Part shown: piece by piece, positions 9,062 to 18,307 of the stretch
Position numbering within the stretch: position 1 is the stretch's first letter
Layout: each line of letters starts with the position of its first letter
NCBI RefSeq assembly: GCF_004153195.1
Contig: NZ_SEMC01000002.1
Coordinates: forward strand, 62,001 to 126,000
Reading direction: 5' to 3'
Source: Sporolactobacillus sp. THM19-2
GTDB lineage: Bacteria; Bacillota; Bacilli; Bacillales; Sporolactobacillaceae
DNA: 64,000 nucleotides
Translations under genes and position numbers: made by a program
The notes under the pieces: model-generated
What the model was told of the DNA's origin: nothing
Databases searched by the model: none
What the model saw: the letters and a program-made list of their open reading frames with translations, nothing else

Positions 9062-10017
9062 TATTTAGATGCACCTCCCAGACTGATTCTGGGATCAAGC
9101 AGGGAATAGGCTATATCTACTATGAAGTTAACGAAGACTACTGCAAAGGCCATAAACAGGATAGCACCCTGTACAACCGGGAAATCCCTTGTCAGAATCG
9201 CATTAACGATGAGTTGACCCAGACCGGGGACAGCAAATATTGTTTCCGTAATTACAGCACCACCAAGAAATGATGATAGTTCAAGACCGGCGACAGTCAG
9301 AACAGGCAGCATGGCATTCCGCAATGCATGTTGAAAAACAACCGCCCGTTCAAGCAGACCTTTTGCAAACCCCGTTCTGATATAATCTGCCTGCATCACT
9401 TCAAGCAGACTGGAACGCAACATTCTCGTCAGCTGTGCAGACAATCGGATGCCAAGTGCAATGGAGGGCATAATCATCAGCACCAGGTTCCTCGCCGGAT
9501 TATCACTGAAGGGAACATATCCCGATGGAGGCAGCCACCCCAATGTCACCGACAAAAGGTAGATAAGCAGAATGCCCAGCCAGAATGCAGGGATGGATAC
9601 CCCTGAAAGAGCAAATACTGTTGTCAGATAATCCCATACTGTACCTTTGTGAACCGCACTAATGATCCCCACCGGTACAGCAATGACAATAGCCAGAACG
9701 AAAGCAAGTATCGTCAGCTCGACAGTAACAGGAATTTTACTTAACAAGATATCTGTTACTGGCGTGTGATCGGCCAGGGAGTAGCCAAGATTTCCCTGAA
9801 GAACACCGCCGACCCAATGCAGATACTGGATAAAAAGTGGATCATTAAGACCAAGGTTTTGACGTAAAGCAGCGAGCGCTTCCGGAGTAGCTTCCTGACC
9901 CAGCATGAGAACTGCCGGGTCACCTGGAATAACATTTATCAGGGCAAAAACCATGATGCTTACAAGAAACAAGATCACTACCATCAGAAAGAAGCGTCGC
10001 GCGATGTAATATAACAT
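9061..10017 (-). CDS. Peptide ABC transporter permease (OppB/DppB type)
   Basis: 318-residue permease with a first helix at 10-30 and the DppB/OppB markers NVIPGDPAVLMLGQEATPE near the N-terminus and ADYIRTGFAKGLLERAVVFQ as the ATPase-contact (EAA) loop. Forms the channel with the OppC-like subunit. It lies 17 bp downstream of the binding-protein gene. Confidence 0.92.
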   Translation of the reverse strand: MLYYIARRFFLMVVILFLVSIMVFALINVIPGDPAVLMLGQEATPEALAALRQNLGLNDPLFIQYLHWVGGVLQGNLGYSLADHTPVTDILLSKIPVTVELTILAFVLAIVIAVPVGIISAVHKGTVWDYLTTVFALSGVSIPAFWLGILLIYLLSVTLGWLPPSGYVPFSDNPARNLVLMIMPSIALGIRLSAQLTRMLRSSLLEVMQADYIRTGFAKGLLERAVVFQHALRNAMLPVLTVAGLELSSFLGGAVITETIFAVPGLGQLIVNAILTRDFPVVQGAILFMAFAVVFVNFIVDIAYSLLDPRISLGGASK

Positions 10018-10034
10018 AGTCGTCCTCCCCGCTG

Positions 10035-11576
10035 TTATTTAGATGAAATGGTATCAGGACGAATCATTGTATCCGGATAATGTACAAATCCATCAACGTT
10101 CTTCTTCATCGCTTTAAAGTCATTCGGATAATAGATAGAAATGTATGGCGCGTCTTTCCACAACTGTTGTGAAATTTTATGGTAGAGTTGTGTGCGTTCC
10201 TTCTGAGAAGTAACCGAACGCGCCTGGTTCAGCCATTTATCCACCTGTGGATTTGAGTATCCCATATCGTTATTTCCGCCATTTGTTATGAACCAGGAGT
10301 ATATTGTTCCATCCGGATCAATTCTGCCGCTCCAGCCGATGTTGATCGCATCAAAATTATGTTCTATTCCCTGCTGAATCATCGTACCGAATTCAACCAT
10401 TTCCAGTTTGACTGTGATGCCAATGTTTTTCAGCATTGATTGAATCATCTGTCCCAATTGCTGATTCTGCGCGCTTCCAGACGGTATTTTCAGTGTGAAA
10501 TGAATATTTTTCAACCCTGATTCCTTGATAAGCTGTTTCGCTTCAGTCACGTCTCCGTCCGGTACTTTTATACTCGAGTCATGTGCCCAGCTTCCCGCTG
10601 GAATCGGACTCGTTGCCGGGGTTACATAATTATGGAAAATAACCTTTGCTATAGATTTACGGTCGATGGCCAAATTAATTGCCTGACGTACTTTTACATT
10701 ATCCAGCGGTGCTCGATGCACATTCAACACAAGCCCCTGGAACCCGATGGCATCTTTTTCATCGATTTTGAGATTTGAATTTTTCTTAACTGTATCAATA
10801 TCTTTGTAGTCAACAGTATTCACAAGGTCCAGGTTACCTGAAGTCAGGTTTGTTAATCTCACGTTGCCATCGGCGAACGGACGATAGACAATCGTTGGTG
10901 TTTTCGGCTTGCCGCCCCAGTAATCTTTGAATGCTTTAACCGTAATATGATCCTGTTTAACTCGTTCAACGAACTGATAAGGACCTGTTCCGACTGGATG
11001 GTTTGAGAAGTTTTCCCCCTCTTTTTTAACTGCTGTGGGCGAGAGCATCATACCCGAACGGTCTGTTAAAATAGCCAGAAGCGGCGAGAAGGGTTGCTTC
11101 AGCGTTAACTGAACTCTGTAATCATCGAGCACTGTTACTTTGCTGATTAATCCAATTTCTGAAAGTCTCGGAGAAGCCATTTTCGGGTCAAGTTCTCTTT
11201 CAAAGTTGAACTTTACAGCTTCCGCATTAAACGCTGTTCCATCATGAAATTTAACATCTTTTCTCAGATCAAATGTATAAGTCTTTCCGTCTTTTGATAT
11301 TTTCCAGCTGGTTGCCAGCTCAGGTACGATTTTCCCGTTTTTATCAATGTCTACCAGTGAATTGTAAATACTCTGATAAACCTGTCTGTCAACTGCCGCC
11401 GATGATTTTTGCGGATCAAGCTGCGGCGGATCATTGTCCAGTCCAATGACCAGTTGTTTTTTTGTTGTGCCGGTTGCAGACTCTCCATTGTCGCCATTGT
11501 TGCTTCCACATCCTGAAACGATGACAAGCAGGAAAGTTAATGATAAAATAAGGAAACTTTTCAGTCTTAATCTCAT
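10035..11576 (-). CDS. Peptide ABC transporter solute-binding lipoprotein (SBP family 5)
   Basis: 513-residue extracellular binding protein anchored by lipid at Cys23 (signal peptide ending VIVSGC). The fold of the family 5 peptide-binding proteins is suggested by LVIGLDNDPPQLDPQKSS, by FDLRKDVKFHDGTAFNAEAV and by the late AINLAIDRKSIAKVI motif. Being the first transporter gene after the ywrD-like gamma-glutamyltransferase, it may capture gamma-glutamyl peptides or glutathione, but the ligand cannot be read from sequence. Confidence 0.92.
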   Translation of the reverse strand: MRLRLKSFLILSLTFLLVIVSGCGSNNGDNGESATGTTKKQLVIGLDNDPPQLDPQKSSAAVDRQVYQSIYNSLVDIDKNGKIVPELATSWKISKDGKTYTFDLRKDVKFHDGTAFNAEAVKFNFERELDPKMASPRLSEIGLISKVTVLDDYRVQLTLKQPFSPLLAILTDRSGMMLSPTAVKKEGENFSNHPVGTGPYQFVERVKQDHITVKAFKDYWGGKPKTPTIVYRPFADGNVRLTNLTSGNLDLVNTVDYKDIDTVKKNSNLKIDEKDAIGFQGLVLNVHRAPLDNVKVRQAINLAIDRKSIAKVIFHNYVTPATSPIPAGSWAHDSSIKVPDGDVTEAKQLIKESGLKNIHFTLKIPSGSAQNQQLGQMIQSMLKNIGITVKLEMVEFGTMIQQGIEHNFDAINIGWSGRIDPDGTIYSWFITNGGNNDMGYSNPQVDKWLNQARSVTSQKERTQLYHKISQQLWKDAPYISIYYPNDFKAMKKNVDGFVHYPDTMIRPDTISSK

Positions 11577-11650
11577 TCTGTTGATCCTCCCTGTATATGA
11601 ATTGCATGGGTAATCTGAAAATTAAAAACTTAATGACTGCATGCCGGACA

Positions 11651-13258
11651 TCACCAGGCGGCTACCACCCCGTCCGCCCGGGATTCAGTGCCACCGACGA
11701 GCACGCCGGTCTGATTGTTGCGCCAGATGATCTGGCCGCGCCCAAACGATCCGGAATCGGTGGCTACTCTGATATCGTGTCCCCGTCTTGCCAGTGCCTG
11801 AGCAATAGGGTTAGGAAAGGTCGGCTCAACCAGAATGGTTTGTCCGCTCATCCATTGCCATCTGGGCGCGTCGAGTGCCGCCTGCGGGTGCAGGTGAAAA
11901 TCAATGGTGTTGGTGAGTACCTGCAGGTGGCCCTGGGGCTGCATGAACCCGCCCATGACACCGAACGGGCCGACAGCTTCACCATCTCTGGTCAGAAAGC
12001 CGGGTATAATTGTATGATAGGTTTTCTTCCCCGGGGCGAGTGCGTTCGCGTCATCAGGGTTCAGGGAAAAGGTATGGCCCCGGTTCTGCAGGGCGATGCC
12101 GGTCCCGGGAACGACCAGTCCGGAGCCGAAGCCCATGTAATTGCTCTGAATATACGAGACCATGTTGCCTTCGCCGTCAGCTGCAGCGAGATAAACAGTT
12201 CCCCCTTTGGGTAAGGTACCGGGCAGAGGCTCCAGGGCCTCGCTTCCTATCCGTTTGCTGCGGGCAAGAGCATATTCGTCTGACAGTAACGCGGAGACTT
12301 CATCGTGCATGTCACGTGGGTCGGTGATATATTTTTTCCCGTCTGAAAAAGCAAGTTTCAGTGCTTCTATTTGTTTGTGGTATGTTTCTATTAAATTCTG
12401 ATCCGGATAGTTCAATTTTTTCAGAATGTTTAAGGCGATCAGTGCCACAATTCCCTGTCCGTTCGGCGGCAATTCCCAGACATCATACCCTCGATAATTG
12501 ATGGAAACGGGATCGACCCAGTCCGGATGATAGTTTTCCAGATCGGATTTTCGGATGAAGCCGCCGTTTTCTCTTGAAAATTTGTCTATTTTCTCGGCAA
12601 GTTCGCCTTTGTAAAAAGCTTCTGCCCCGGTCTCCGCTATGCATTCAAGTGTCCGTGCATGATCGGGGGAACGCCATAATTCGCCCGCTTTCGGTGCCCG
12701 TCCATCCGGCGCAAAAGTCCTGAACCAGGGCTCAAACATCTTATTGTGAAAAGACGCTTTAAATTTTTTATAAGAGATATTCCAATACTTCGCGAGACCT
12801 GCCGAGAGTGGATAACCCTTCCTTGCGTATTCGATGGCAGGTTTTAACACCTCCGTCAATGGTAGTCTGCCAAATTTAGCCGAACAGGCTGCCCATGCTG
12901 AGGGAGCGCCGGGGACCATGACTGGTTCGAATCCGTGTGCGGGCATTGAATTGTATCCTCTCCGTTTGATCGCATCGATTGAGATCGACTCTGGAGCAAC
13001 CCCGCTGGCATTTAATCCATGGAGCTTCCCCTTTGTCCAAATCAGAGCGAATGCATCACTTCCGATCCCATTGGAGGTGGGTTCAACAACGGTCAGACAG
13101 GCTGCTGTCGCTATTGCTGCATCGATCGCGTTACCTCCTTTTTTAAGGATATCGAGGCCGGCCTGTGCAGCAAGCGGCTGAGCTGTTGCCACCATTCCTT
13201 TATTTCCGAAAACCGGTGCTCTTCTTGAGGAAAATGGCTGATACTCAAAATCAAACAT
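11651..13258 (-). CDS. ywrD: Gamma-glutamyltransferase-like protein (YwrD type)
   Basis: 535-residue Ntn-hydrolase of the gamma-glutamyltransferase family. GMVATAQPLAAQAGLDIL, GGNAIDAAIATAACLTVVEP and GIGSDAFALI mark the large subunit. The expected autocleavage Thr is T354 in KGGTVYLAAADGEGN, starting the small subunit, and PFGVMGGFMQPQGHLQVL lies near the end. No signal peptide is seen, so unlike secreted Ggt it should act in the cytoplasm, as expected for YwrD. It heads the ABC transporter operon (74 bp to the binding protein, no terminator). GGAG lies about 10 nt before the ATG. Substrate is unproven. Confidence 0.88.
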   Translation of the reverse strand: MFDFEYQPFSSRRAPVFGNKGMVATAQPLAAQAGLDILKKGGNAIDAAIATAACLTVVEPTSNGIGSDAFALIWTKGKLHGLNASGVAPESISIDAIKRRGYNSMPAHGFEPVMVPGAPSAWAACSAKFGRLPLTEVLKPAIEYARKGYPLSAGLAKYWNISYKKFKASFHNKMFEPWFRTFAPDGRAPKAGELWRSPDHARTLECIAETGAEAFYKGELAEKIDKFSRENGGFIRKSDLENYHPDWVDPVSINYRGYDVWELPPNGQGIVALIALNILKKLNYPDQNLIETYHKQIEALKLAFSDGKKYITDPRDMHDEVSALLSDEYALARSKRIGSEALEPLPGTLPKGGTVYLAAADGEGNMVSYIQSNYMGFGSGLVVPGTGIALQNRGHTFSLNPDDANALAPGKKTYHTIIPGFLTRDGEAVGPFGVMGGFMQPQGHLQVLTNTIDFHLHPQAALDAPRWQWMSGQTILVEPTFPNPIAQALARRGHDIRVATDSGSFGRGQIIWRNNQTGVLVGGTESRADGVVAAW

Positions 13259-13338
13259 CCCTGATAAGCTCCTTTATCATAATATTTCGTTAACTATTAG
13301 ACAGGATATAGAACATATAAAGTAACAAACGGAACCAA

Positions 13339-13381
13339 TTTATGACATTATGTGTCTATTATTAATTAAACATGTCATAAA
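13339..13381. promoter_or_regulatory. Inverted repeat in the ywrD promoter region, candidate regulator site
   Basis: Nine-base arms TTTATGACA (13339-13347) and TGTCATAAA (13373-13381) are exact inverted complements separated by 25 bp of A/T-rich DNA. They sit about 80-120 bp upstream of the ywrD-like start and downstream of the Lrp/AsnC-type gene. Assignment to that regulator is inference from position. Confidence 0.45.
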
Positions 13382-13530
13382 TATTAACACATGTAAAATC
13401 ATTAGTTCTGATTATATGACTTTATGTTCTATGATTCAATACATTTTTCAAAAAATTATAATGGCTTTTTTAGCCCTGCTGAACTTTGGACCTTTCCCTT
13501 CATGCTTATTGGTTTCCATATGTTCCGGTT

Positions 13531-13980
13531 TTACAGTTTCAAGCCTGTCCGGCTTTTGAACCTCCGCAGCAAAATGTGACTGTTTACTCTCGTTATCCCC
13601 TTCATTGAATACAACTCTTTATTTGTGAAGTTTTCCAGCTGATGGAAATCTTCAACAAGAACATGCACATGCAGCATGCTCGGCCCTGTCATTTGATAGC
13701 AGCTGGCGACGCTCGGATTGCCGGCCAGTTTTCTGGCTACAGAAATCAAGGCTGCAGGTTCGCATTCCACTTCAAAAAAAGCGGATACCGTCTTCCCGGC
13801 AAGCTCAGAATTAATGACCACGCTGAATTTCTCGATAATTCCGTCTTTTAACATTTGATGTACACGTTCCCGAATGGCTACTCTTGACAGGTTCAGTTTT
13901 TTCCCAATGTCGACATATGACATTCTTCCGTCCTGAGTCAGACAATCCAGTATTCTCCGGTCTGTATCATCCAGTTTCAT
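13531..13980 (-). CDS. Lrp/AsnC-family transcriptional regulator (YwrC-like)
   Basis: 149-residue regulator. It has an N-terminal winged helix-turn-helix (LDDTDRRILDCLTQDGR, then YVDIGKKLNLSRVAIRERVH) and a RAM effector-binding domain from about residue 65 (VSAFFEVEC to the C-terminus). It probably responds to an amino acid or peptide and controls the adjacent ywrD-transporter operon, as local Lrp-type regulators often do; B. subtilis ywrC lies beside ywrD. The start is uncertain: ATG 13978-13980 fits family length but has a weak ribosome site (AGAGAAG). Frame-open GTG codons at 14025 and 14067 would add 15 or 29 residues. Confidence 0.85.
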   Translation of the reverse strand: MKLDDTDRRILDCLTQDGRMSYVDIGKKLNLSRVAIRERVHQMLKDGIIEKFSVVINSELAGKTVSAFFEVECEPAALISVARKLAGNPSVASCYQMTGPSMLHVHVLVEDFHQLENFTNKELYSMKGITRVNSHILLRRFKSRTGLKL

Positions 13981-14204
13981 CTGCTTCTCTACTGTCGAAC
14001 GCAAAGTGGATGTTACCGCATCCACCAGGCCCCCTGATTCAACAGTCAATTCCTCCTCGGGCTGCACTGAGGCTGTGTAAGTTTGTTTATGCTGCTCATG
14101 AACAGAACTAAGACAATGTGAAAGTATATTCTCTCCTTTTTCACATAATCCCTTACTTTTGTCAAGATATCAACTATTTACAAACATTTTGGTAGAATTA
14201 ATGC

Positions 14205-14233
14205 AAAAAAGCGATACGCGTTCTGCGTATCGC
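14205..14233 (-). terminator. Terminator of spoIIQ
   Basis: Perfect 9-bp stem GCGATACGC/GCGTATCGC, five-base loop, followed on the minus strand by six T. It lies 31 bp after the spoIIQ stop. Confidence 0.93.
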
Positions 14234-14264
14234 CGAATGTTGGTATTTACTTGTGTTCAGGGGA

Positions 14265-15146
14265 TCAGTTTTCACTCTGGTCGATGGATTCGCCTTCAGA
14301 CCGGTTTTCCATTGACTTGCTGCTGTCGGATTTGCCCTTTTCCTCGGATTTGGACGGGGCTTCCTTTTTTGCCGGGGCTTCCGGTGCCTTTTCTTCGAAC
14401 TTCGTTTTTTCTGCGGCAGACGGCTGACCTGAAGTCTTCTGAGCACCGACAGTTACTGCTTTAACTTCTGATGCTGCCTTGTCCATGTAGACTTCGGGGT
14501 TTACCGGAATGCCGTTCTTACGAATTTCGAAGTGGGCGTGAACCCCCATCGGCTTGTTAAATGCCGATGTGCCGGCAGTGCCGAGGGTTTCACCCTGCTT
14601 GACTTCCTGTCCCAGTTTGACGTCGAGTGAGGTCATACTCTGATAAAGCGTTTCAACGCCGTTCTTATGCTTCAGTGTCACGGTGTAGCCGAGGAGGCTG
14701 TCCTTCTTTGCTTCTGTTACTTTGCCGCTCATCGCCGCGTTGACCGCGAAAGCCTGTTCATCTTTCGCACCAATGTTGATGCCTGTATTTTGGGCGTATG
14801 TGTTGTCATAGTTTACGAGAGCGGCTTGCTGTTCCTGTTCGGTCCCGTCTGCATCATAGAACGGCTGAATGACTTCGGTGTCGGCTTTTGCGGCCGGCCA
14901 TTCGAAGACTTCTTCACCCGCATTCAGCGGAGCGGACGGATCATCCTGGTTGAAAACGACACGGTTCTGTTCTTCGGTGTCCTTCGCCTGATCGGCGCCT
15001 CTCATCTGAAAAAAGAGAATGCCGGTCAGAATCAGAGAGGCCACGCACAGATAGAGTGCGGGATAGAACCATCGCCGTCCGGCAAGTCTGCGCAGGCCGG
15101 ACTGTTCTTTTCCCTGCAGCTTCTTCTGGTCTTTGTTTTCTGTCAC
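14265..15146 (-). CDS. spoIIQ: Forespore engulfment protein SpoIIQ (degenerate LytM)
   Basis: 293-residue forespore membrane protein that pairs with SpoIIIAH across the intermembrane space during engulfment. It has a basic cytoplasmic N-terminus, one membrane helix (about 28-47), an extracytoplasmic M23/LytM domain (about 115-220) and an acidic/lysine-rich tail. In the LytM domain the first zinc site reads NTGINIG (Asn120 in place of the metal His) while GVHAHFEIRKNG keeps His203 and His205, so it should be enzymatically inactive like B. subtilis SpoIIQ. The GTG start at 15144-15146 follows GAGGTGA. A sigma-F-like promoter lies 20 bp upstream. Confidence 0.93.
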   Translation of the reverse strand: MTENKDQKKLQGKEQSGLRRLAGRRWFYPALYLCVASLILTGILFFQMRGADQAKDTEEQNRVVFNQDDPSAPLNAGEEVFEWPAAKADTEVIQPFYDADGTEQEQQAALVNYDNTYAQNTGINIGAKDEQAFAVNAAMSGKVTEAKKDSLLGYTVTLKHKNGVETLYQSMTSLDVKLGQEVKQGETLGTAGTSAFNKPMGVHAHFEIRKNGIPVNPEVYMDKAASEVKAVTVGAQKTSGQPSAAEKTKFEEKAPEAPAKKEAPSKSEEKGKSDSSKSMENRSEGESIDQSEN

Positions 15147-15165
15147 TTAATATCACCTCAGCAAT

Positions 15166-15195
15166 CATTCTGATCAGATTGCCGGTGATCTATAC
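15166..15195 (-). promoter_or_regulatory. Sigma-F-type promoter of spoIIQ
   Basis: On the minus strand GTATA (15191-15195), 15 bp, then GATCAGAATG (15166-15175). Against the sigma-F pattern GYWTA-N15-GGNNANAHTR only the second G of the -10 differs. SpoIIQ is sigma-F dependent in B. subtilis. Confidence 0.7.
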
Positions 15196-15246
15196 CTGTT
15201 TTCTTAAAAAATTGCTTTTTGCCGGATAAAATAGCTATTTTCTGAG

Positions 15247-15485
15247 ATTTATCCCGCCTAAGCGGGCCATACCCCCAGGGTTATGCATGCTCAGGTGGCC
15301 CGCAGCAGTCCGATGGGGTCGACGATTTGCTTGGATTGCGCGCAGACTAAAAACGAGGGCGGCCTGTACGCCTGCACGAACACATTGGCGGGGGTCGATA
15401 CTCCGGATGAGGCGCTCTATGGGCGTCCCCGTCGCAACGCCTGCTCAGGCACGTCCCTGTGCGTCGAACCCCCCCTTGATTGACG
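15247..15485. other. GC-rich, structure-prone unexplained intergenic segment
   Basis: About 240 bp between spoIID and the spoIIQ promoter, richer in G+C than its neighbours. The 5-bp hairpin CCCGC-CTAA-GCGGG competes with an 8-bp pairing GCGGGCCA/TGGCCCGC that shares the GCGGG arm. GGGGTCGA occurs twice (near 15315 and 15394) and can pair with TCGAACCCCCC near 15465. GCTCAGG also occurs twice. I could not match it to SRP RNA, tmRNA, 6S RNA, RNase P RNA or a known riboswitch. Short open frames here lack ribosome sites. Confidence 0.5.
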
Positions 15486-15492
15486 TTTCACT

Positions 15493-16494
15493 TTATTTCC
15501 GGACAAGAGCCTCATTCGGCCGAATCGTCATCTTACTGATCCGGGTTCCCGGATAATAATAGGTCACGATCTGGTCGGCCTTCTTTCCTTCACGGGCCAT
15601 CCCTTCCGCCCCATACTGGCTCATGCCGACACCATGCCCGCTGCCGACGGTACGCGCTGTCACCGTATTCCCTTTTCTTTTCAGGGTGAAGTCAGTCGAG
15701 CTCAGCCGGAGCTTCTCCCGGATCTGCCGGCCTGTGAAGGTTTTGCCGCCGATCTGATATCGGGCCACACGACCTGTCTCTGTTTTTTCAAGCGTTTTCC
15801 CGGCACTGCGTTTTCCCAGTGAAACGCCGAGTGCCTGCTCCACTTCGGCAACGCTTAATTTTTTCTCATTGTGAAATTTCGGCGACAGCTGATCCCAGGG
15901 ACTTGCAACAGACTTCAGATAGGGAACGTCTCCCGACCAGTAATCTTTGGCATTTTCCGTCCGGCCGTTGGCTGTTGAGAAAAAAACAGGCGAGATCAGT
16001 TTCCCCTGATAAGTAATGACCTGATTCTCCGTGTCGCTGACCGCCTGCTTCACTTTTTTTATTTTCCAGGCGTAATCCTTACCCCACAGGCGTTTCAATT
16101 CCGCCGTGCTGTGGTACACCTGATTGGCCACCGTGTCGCTGACCTTCGCCTCCGGATTTTCCATGATCCGGGCCATAATGTAGGTGCGGGCGGCGAGCGC
16201 CTGTGCTTTCAGAGCTTCCAGGCGGAATTTCGGCGGCATTTCCGAGCCAACGACACCGATCAGATAATCATCGAGCACGATGCGCTCCGTATGTTTTGTT
16301 TCCGAACGGACAACGGAAACCGTAATGGCCGGCGGCCGGGCCACCGTCTGTGATTCTGTGGACCGGCTGACCGGAGAGGCAGCAATGTCCTGAACCTGTT
16401 CTTTCGATTGACCGGAGAAGGGCAGGACGACCGCTGAAGGAATGATCAGTACGGCGAGTGCACAGATGATAAGCAGTGTGGCGATTTTTTTCAT
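15493..16494 (-). CDS. spoIID: Stage II sporulation protein D, lytic transglycosylase
   Basis: 333-residue membrane-anchored peptidoglycan transglycosylase of the engulfment complex (with SpoIIM and SpoIIP). N-terminal membrane anchor at about 5-25. The catalytic domain shows VVGSEMPPKFRLEALKAQAL, where the Glu of SEMP is the catalytic acid, then ARTYIMARI. The C-terminal GSGHGVGMSQYGAEGMA and VTYYYPGT motifs are diagnostic. GGAGGAG lies just before the ATG. Located after murAA as in B. subtilis. Confidence 0.95.
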   Translation of the reverse strand: MKKIATLLIICALAVLIIPSAVVLPFSGQSKEQVQDIAASPVSRSTESQTVARPPAITVSVVRSETKHTERIVLDDYLIGVVGSEMPPKFRLEALKAQALAARTYIMARIMENPEAKVSDTVANQVYHSTAELKRLWGKDYAWKIKKVKQAVSDTENQVITYQGKLISPVFFSTANGRTENAKDYWSGDVPYLKSVASPWDQLSPKFHNEKKLSVAEVEQALGVSLGKRSAGKTLEKTETGRVARYQIGGKTFTGRQIREKLRLSSTDFTLKRKGNTVTARTVGSGHGVGMSQYGAEGMAREGKKADQIVTYYYPGTRISKMTIRPNEALVRK

Positions 16495-16773
16495 GGGTCT
16501 CCTCCGGTGGTCGGATTTTGTTCCGCTGTAAGAAACACCAGCTTTTCTTTAGATATCCTATGCCTGTTTACCGGAAGACAGAACCCGCCGGTCCGCCATG
16601 AAAAGGGTATAAAAAAATTCAAATGACATACAATCCTCATTGAGCGCAGTGGTTTTTTTCAACCCGCCCATTCCGCCTCCTGACGTTCCGCGTTCATGAT
16701 ATGTTCCGTTTTATCAGGTTATGCTTTTTTTCGCGGGACAGGAAGGAATTTCCGCTTCTTCCGGAGAAGGGTA

Positions 16774-16798
16774 TAAAAAAATCGGCCATGATAGCCGA
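16774..16798 (-). terminator. Second hairpin-T-run downstream of murAA
   Basis: TCGGC/GCCGA stem with a 7-base loop followed on the minus strand by seven T, about 45 bp beyond the main murAA terminator. Confidence 0.6.
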
Positions 16799-16843
16799 AA
16801 TAGATAATGTAGCCTCGCTGATCTTTCAGCAAATTAAAACATG

Positions 16844-16867
16844 AAAAAAGGGCGATTGCTGTCGCCC
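16844..16867 (-). terminator. Terminator of murAA
   Basis: GGGCGA/TCGCCC stem followed by six T on the minus strand, 27 bp after the murAA stop. Confidence 0.85.
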
Positions 16868-16893
16868 CGGGTGTTCTTTTAATGAACCGGATT

Positions 16894-18228
16894 TCAGGCA
16901 AATTTGGGTTTGACGCTGCGCTGCGGTGATTCACTTTCGGCCGTTGCAGGGATCAGCTGTCCATCTTCACCGAGACGGACACGCTCGATATCTGCGCCAA
17001 GCGCCCGAAGTTTCCCGGTCAGATCCACATAACCACGATCAATGTGGTGCAATCTTCTGACCCGGGTATAGCCACTGGCAGCCAGTCCGGCAATGACCAG
17101 CGCCGCCCCGGCCCGAAGATCTGTTGCGGCCACTTCGGCACCCTGCAGGTCACAGTCCCCGCTGATGACGGCTGAACGTCCGTCAATTTTAATCGAGGCA
17201 TTCATGCGGCGAAATTCTTCGACATGCATGAAACGGTTTTCAAAGACAGTTTCAGTGATTACGGATGTCCCCTTTGCTTTCAGCATCAGTGCCATGAACT
17301 GCGGCTGAAGGTCGGTCGGGAAACCGGGGTGCGGCATGGTCTTGATGTCAACGGCCTTCAGACTGTCCGTACCAATGACCCGGACTCCTTCCGGCTCTTC
17401 GTTAACTTCTACACCGGCTTCACGCAGTTTGGCAATCAGCGGACGCAGGTCTTTAATATCCGAATCTTTAATCAGCACATTGCCGCCGGTAATCGCTGCC
17501 GCGATCATATACGTGCCGGCTTCGATCCGGTCAGGCAGGATCGTGTGTTCCGCGCCATGCAATTTTTTCACACCATGAATTGTGATTCTGCCGGTTCCGG
17601 CCCCGCTGACACGGGCACCCATGGCATTCAGATATTCAGCCAGGTTGACGATTTCCGGCTCACAGGCGGCATTTTCAAGCACGGTTTCCCCTTCCGCGAG
17701 AGATGCGGCCATGATAATGTTTTCCGTGGCACCGACACTCGGGAAGTCGAGATAAATCACGGTTCCCCTGAGTCTGCCTTCAACCTCTGCTTCGATGGAG
17801 CCGTTGCCGATACGAACTTTTGCCCCCATGGCTTCAAAGCCTTTCAAGTGCTGATCGATCGGCCTGGACCCGATCGCGCATCCGCCGGGCAGGGCAATTT
17901 TTGCATGCCCGACCCGCGCCAGAAGCGGCCCCATGACGAGGAATGAGGCCCGCATTTTCCGAACATATTCAAAAGGGGCTTCTGTATAGGGCTCTGCTGC
18001 GGCATTCACCATGATGGTCTTATTCTGATAATTAACCGACGTGTTTAAATAACGTAAAACTTCATTAATTGTGTATACATCAGCAAGTTCCGGTACATTA
18101 TATATTTTGCTTGTTCCCTCACTCGCCAGCATCGATGCGGCAATAACCGGGAGTACGGCATTTTTAGCGCCTTCAATTTCAACTGATCCGGATAGCCGTC
18201 TGCCTCCGTGAACAATAATCTTCTCCAA
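16894..18228 (-). CDS. murAA: UDP-N-acetylglucosamine 1-carboxyvinyltransferase MurAA
   Basis: 444-residue cytoplasmic enzyme that transfers enolpyruvate from PEP to UDP-GlcNAc, the first committed step of peptidoglycan synthesis. [15 protein letters not shown] and the active-site loop [18 protein letters not shown] (Cys117, fosfomycin target) are intact, as is the C-terminal [16 protein letters not shown] tail of about 20 residues beyond the usual end is polar. It lies between ywmB and spoIID as in B. subtilis. A second paralogue is at 45053-46348. Confidence 0.96.
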   Translation of the reverse strand: MEKIIVHGGRRLSGSVEIEGAKNAVLPVIAASMLASEGTSKIYNVPELADVYTINEVLRYLNTSVNYQNKTIMVNAAAEPYTEAPFEYVRKMRASFLVMGPLLARVGHAKIALPGGCAIGSRPIDQHLKGFEAMGAKVRIGNGSIEAEVEGRLRGTVIYLDFPSVGATENIIMAASLAEGETVLENAACEPEIVNLAEYLNAMGARVSGAGTGRITIHGVKKLHGAEHTILPDRIEAGTYMIAAAITGGNVLIKDSDIKDLRPLIAKLREAGVEVNEEPEGVRVIGTDSLKAVDIKTMPHPGFPTDLQPQFMALMLKAKGTSVITETVFENRFMHVEEFRRMNASIKIDGRSAVISGDCDLQGAEVAATDLRAGAALVIAGLAASGYTRVRRLHHIDRGYVDLTGKLRALGADIERVRLGEDGQLIPATAESESPQRSVKPKFA

Positions 18229-18307
18229 AACTTTTCCCCTCCGCGTCCATTTATATCTCTTCGCTCATCCGGAACAACCGTGCCGCGTTGAATGCTAAAT
18301 CTGATCA

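Larger units (their letters stand above)
16495..16893. other. Intergenic gap spoIID-murAA
   Basis: About 400 bp without a gene. It holds two minus-strand hairpins (entered separately) and two copies of GGGTATAAAAAAAT (near 16604 and 16770). The spoIID promoter must lie here, but I found no convincing sigma-E match on the minus strand. Confidence 0.5.

Noticed and set aside
15283-15483. Plus-strand coding frame in the spoIIQ-spoIID gap
   Set aside because: No ribosome site, no recognisable protein, and the other frames are equally open because of GC richness.
16627-16634. Perfect sigma-E -10 (CATACAAT) on the plus strand
   Set aside because: The upstream -35 is poor and there is no plus-strand gene downstream; the adjacent sporulation gene spoIID lies on the other strand.
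16719-16934. 71-codon minus-strand frame overlapping the end of murAA
   Set aside because: It crosses two terminators and uses the murAA end in another frame; no ribosome site.
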